The notes beneath the pieces are model-generated. The model searched no databases and was not told where the DNA came from. It worked only from the letters and a program-made list of their open reading frames with translations. A program made the translations under genes and the position numbers. This document shows positions 22,901-24,097 of a stretch of 24,097 nucleotides of DNA, piece after piece; within the stretch, counting starts at the first letter, position 1, and every line of letters begins with the position of its first letter. This stretch comes from a virus. The stretch is from the IMG/VR virus record IMGVR_UViG_3300048694_000499, positions 1 to 24,097 of that record; one strand, 5' to 3'.

Positions 22901-23309
22901 AATAAAATCTATTTGTATTTGGAGGATTTGACTTGACACCATCTTTAGCAATCTTAATAACGGCTCTAACTGCAGTATTAGAATCTTCTGAGTTTGTTAC
23001 TAAGTAAGTTTCATCTAAATCTGTAGGAAACAAAGAAGAAGCAACACCATTAGAGTGATAAATTGTGTCATCTAATGAAATATAATGTGTATTGGGATAA
23101 TATAAAATACCTACACCATCAACAATAGAACCATCTTTGAATACATGATTACTAAAACGTTCAATTTGATTTTGTAAAATAGTTTGAGATTGAGTTAATT
23201 CTCTTGCTTGAACAGCAGTAGAAGGTCTATACAATATACGATAGTAATTTTTATTTTCGTCATAGTCATCATAATATGGTGGAATGTTTAGATCTTTTTC
23301 TAATGCCAT
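16983..23309 (-). CDS. Giant virion structural protein with N-terminal DUF4815
   Basis: A 2108-residue baseplate- or fibre-associated protein. The N-terminus (PPYYDDYDENKNYYRILYRP, VQARELTQSQTILQNQIERF) is the DUF4815 signature, continuing through about residue 600. Then come DLRNVVDFRPL (about 855), a conserved central domain at about 1230-1400 (YMRTRLVAFITYSMKPNT, HAFFDGVNVDAHC, GFVCGLFRIPADTFRVGDRE), and a carbohydrate-module-like domain at about 1400-1530 (YDPIAQSFSIEG, GAFLTQVGVFFQSKDNN, YNVWVGETGG). A VGDPITYT/TANVVYYVSF beta insertion lies near 1940-2000, and the protein ends AIKIVLLSSNPVRVPKLNDV. It sits three bases after gp8, with AGGT upstream, consistent with tail-baseplate attachment. 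Its exact T4 equivalent is unclear. Confidence 0.85.
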   Translation of the reverse strand: MALEKDLNIPPYYDDYDENKNYYRILYRPSTAVQARELTQSQTILQNQIERFSNHVFKDGSIVDGVGILYYPNTHYISLDDTIYHSNGVASSLFPTDLDETYLVTNSEDSNTAVRAVIKIAKDGVKSNPPNTNRFYLDYTFTGTDIDGNDVNRFAPGDTLYIYNSLQNKFSTLDANNKLYYVNTLTSNGTFTSNGYAYLIGCSDGIIYQKGFYSKVDRQVITVRDFTTNVNAYVVGFDTIENIVDENDDSSLLDNALGYSNENAPGAHRLQLTPTLVAKSRTDVANNKNFFAIVEFDGNEPVKQKENTELAALEKYFGNRTYEESGDYVVVPFQVETRVNAANSQSFLYEVSPGIGYVRGVRVETIGTSRIEAPRGIQTRVAQNQIVTANYGNYVICNQYLGQFDFEQLSEVTLYDQPQNAISEYEGISSSPSGTVVGYANIRAVVFEEGTRGLPTAKYYVYLFNIRMNSGKNFSTDVKSIYTDGAFGKAKADIVLENGLAIIKESNKSACYFTTGLNAVKRLTNNTGIGDTSFIYNQIKSGTMAADGTVTLTIDTAATGASTERLNSTSGSTITGSLLEDYQIYLSANAYTANLTNDISITASGTTITGNNTLFGTELEANCNIRIYANSTQTYIRRVVSIASNTQLTIDAALPQTNASAKYQRFYVGGTPIPLQSVSINSNTSFTANTSIPTASFDSGSQTVYCSYPVNRNQATAIPKVINKSRYVKIDCSNNVANTLGPWDLGFSDVHKIKNIYVGTTYANTNPERSSWFVLDNGQRDSIYDHGRLSVIPQYASQITGSTKLLVEVDFFTANTTASVGFFSVESYPIDDANTANTNAIQTIEIPRYQQIDLRNVVDFRPLKYNTANTLATAIADATVNPAVSNSSFNVPAVGQYFIAPDTNFTADFEYYLPRRDLVVLDPKGTFSVKQGVPSETPVAPFVEADQSAIAECFVPAYPTATKREFEVYGPNIASTRINLRTNRRYTMQDIGALDQRLKTVEYYTVLNVLEQQARDLTVPDANGLDRFKNGIFADPFNSHNNGNVTDYEYRIAIDQDEKVARPYFTKHDVDFKYVSANSTNTQQSGPIVTLPYTSASYIRQRFATKIRNATEAQWQWNGLIDLYPSYDFFRNEQVTPNINVNIDNSTPWEQFAQSPFGTHFGDWRTISQSTTSVESQIAILNPGQTEVAPIGLFQTTTTTTSNQQRTVSNLIVNPLTENYNLGSYVRDVSIQPYMRTRLVAFITYSMKPNTTLHAFFDGVNVDAHCIPGVINTNVNINSVQAGQENIIVNPAANAKYGDPLVSDANGFVCGLFRIPADTFRVGDREFLLTNVNDLTIGADAQITRGKATYTADSLAVTRGSTTVSIKQPRLTMGRRTESQTTVCTDTSISSRRYDPIAQSFSIEGLPNEVTGAFLTQVGVFFQSKDNNLGCNIYICEMENNVPNTNKLLGKSYLPSASINTSTDGTVETIFSLEYPLYLLDKTDYCFIIHPEGNSPEYNVWVGETGGFDVATNEQVFSNPYSGLMFVSANFRTWSAIQKEDIKFNLYRARFTQTSGIAVFKNEDDEFISVDGFTRANSSLGIDVGDIVYTVNSAANTANVDSIVSNTLSSKVYGRIQYFDEAAGTLWLDSSTANSSSYFSNTTNKTIAIYRVPDPANATYIVANNLVSYANIVTVDNLKYHTVVPKFGVIEPARTRLEFSFAGTSNTNIKDVAYVGTINEYDYQYNDYERHAMSKSNEINSLSSNKSGEFRVNLTTTNDLVSPVINLSRKSMLFVENKINNDSTNEHLRTGNAETKYVSKKVILADGQEAEDLNLYLTAYRPSDTDIEVYAKFWNNQDAQPFDDKVWTKLQYADGGEFVYGSQTNTSDYREYKFTVPSTNDVPYGAFANTGFDIYNPLGGGVSIQSSNTVITAKQHSFNANTDVNNTDETIAITNANTYFKVGDPITYTVAAGNTAISGLTANVVYYVSFANTTRIAVASTRTGANINLTASSTSETGHWFTGTYFLEDFTVGDRIRVVADDYFAIRTISSISNNTYMTVDTGLEQTNTAAVYYVFQQSPNDGIVEYTNSDNSRFIGFKEFAIKIVLLSSNPVRVPKLNDVRCLALQI

Positions 23310-23312
23310 TTC

Positions 23313-24097
23313 TTATACCTGTATAATTATTTTAAAAGACTCAGATTGAGTGTTTGATCGGTTTACATTATTTATGTTTTGTATATATAAAGGAGAAATA
23401 TCTTTGGTGTAAATATCACCAATATCATTAATTGTAATTTGTGTAATAGATGTGAATGATGTGTTTCCTATATATTCGCCATTAGAAAAATTCTTATCAC
23501 CTACCAAATATAGTTGAGTTGAATTTGAAAAGGCTACAACACCTCTAGCACCACTGTTTGCACCTATAACTGTTTCTCCAACATTAAATGTATTAGAAGG
23601 ATTAACGTTTGCTTTTAATACTTGACTAAAAGTGTTAGAATAATAACGACTGCCCTTATTGGTGTTGGCTTGTAAAGCATAAGGATTTTTAATAATTCCA
23701 ATTTTATTATAAACAGTATTGGATGTTATAATAGTGTTTCCTTCATTATTAGCAAAACCAAAAGAAATACACATACCTTTAACATTTAAAACATTTTGTG
23801 GTGAAAAACCATGACCACCTGGGGGCGGAACTATAGCATATAGGTTAGCACCAGAACCAAATGTTGTTTGTAAATAAACATTCGCTCTACTGATATTTGT
23901 TCCTATATCTAATATAACAATATCTTTTATAGAATTAGAAGTAGAATTTATAGTACAATATGCCTTTGGATCTGTGTCACCATCTGTTTCAAATACCACT
24001 TTAGGTGAAATTATATATTCACTTTGTGAAGCCAAAATTAAAGAAGTATCAGCTGGATCTTTAAAATAAACCCATTTACCTAAAGAATTTGATATAT
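23313..24097 (-). CDS. gp8: T4-like gp8 baseplate wedge protein, C-terminal part (truncated by window)
   Basis: Open to the right edge, so the N-terminus is missing; about 261 residues are visible, beginning ISNSLGKWVYFKDPADTSL. A TTG at 24035 is only an internal codon and not a start. Signature for marine T4-like gp8: VPPPGGHG followed by a NVLNVKGMCISFGFANNEGN-type segment and NKIGIIKNPYAL (gp8 family: PPPGGHG...YRQVGLIKNP). After this, residues such as NVGETVIGANSGARGVVAFS form the extra beta domain typical of phage baseplate proteins. In T4, gp8 is a structural wedge component contacting gp6, gp7 and gp10. It is followed by the DUF4815 gene after three bases. Confidence 0.82.
   Translation of the reverse strand, partial: ISNSLGKWVYFKDPADTSLILASQSEYIISPKVVFETDGDTDPKAYCTINSTSNSIKDIVILDIGTNISRANVYLQTTFGSGANLYAIVPPPGGHGFSPQNVLNVKGMCISFGFANNEGNTIITSNTVYNKIGIIKNPYALQANTNKGSRYYSNTFSQVLKANVNPSNTFNVGETVIGANSGARGVVAFSNSTQLYLVGDKNFSNGEYIGNTSFTSITQITINDIGDIYTKDISPLYIQNINNVNRSNTQSESFKIIIQV
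23369..23376 (-). promoter_or_regulatory. Possible late promoter CATAAATA inside gp8
   Basis: CATAAATA (23376-23369) lies 60 bases upstream of the giant structural gene start, within gp8 codons Asn-Ile-Asn-Asn. It is the same variant octamer as at 1957-1950. It may be a coincidence of Asn-rich coding. Confidence 0.3.

Noticed and set aside
24033-24035. TTG at 24035 as the start of the gp8-like gene
   Set aside because: The frame stays open upstream to the window edge and encodes plausible gp8 residues, so the gene is truncated by the window and does not start here.
1-24097. tRNA or rRNA genes
   Set aside because: No cloverleaf-compatible segment was seen in the few non-coding gaps, all of which are under 100 bases.

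Overview
The window is part of the late, structural region of a T4-like myovirus. It is AT-rich and tightly packed, with almost every gene on the minus strand and many stop/start overlaps (ATGA, TAATG). Anchors at both ends fix the assignment: the C-terminal part of baseplate wedge protein gp8 lies at the right edge, and neck protein gp13 lies near the left edge. The order gp8, giant DUF4815 virion protein, fibres, gp13 fits marine or freshwater T4-like phages of the cyanophage/pelagiphage kind. No photosynthesis gene is present. A TctC/Bug-type solute-binding protein, common in heterotrophic proteobacteria, makes a Gram-negative heterotroph the more likely host; this is inference.

Layout in minus-strand transcription order (right to left). 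24097-16751: gp8 (partial), a 2108-residue DUF4815 structural protein and a small coiled-coil protein. 16749-4970: an unusually long tail-fibre/adhesin region. It holds several low-complexity Ser/Thr/Asn/Gly-rich fibres sharing a 16-residue repeat and swapped N- and C-terminal modules, a coiled-coil protein, a LamG-SPRY-DUF7483 receptor-binding candidate, a DUF4376 fibre-assembly-like protein, a GIY-YIG/NUMOD3 homing endonuclease, and a collagen-like/polyglycine adhesin. 4963-3519: a conserved phage protein of unknown role and a stand-alone PP-loop ATPase. 3534-1980 (plus strand): a two-gene island on the opposite strand, encoding a 2OG-Fe(II) oxygenase and a secreted TctC-like binding protein. 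1912-983: three small membrane proteins that look like a holin cassette. 930-100: gp13. 131-1: the start of a second GIY-YIG endonuclease that carries an early stop codon.

Regulation looks like the T4 late programme. TATAAATA elements, or the near-match CATAAATA, precede the main transcription units. Terminator-like hairpins lie at 934-975 and 11103-11135. In front of gp13 the promoter sits inside the loop of a hairpin whose distal arm contains the gp13 ribosome-binding site, an arrangement known from T4 genes such as e and soc. The virion genes build the baseplate, fibres and neck. The holin-like genes would act at lysis. The oxygenase, PP-loop protein and binding protein look like accessory or host-modifying functions.
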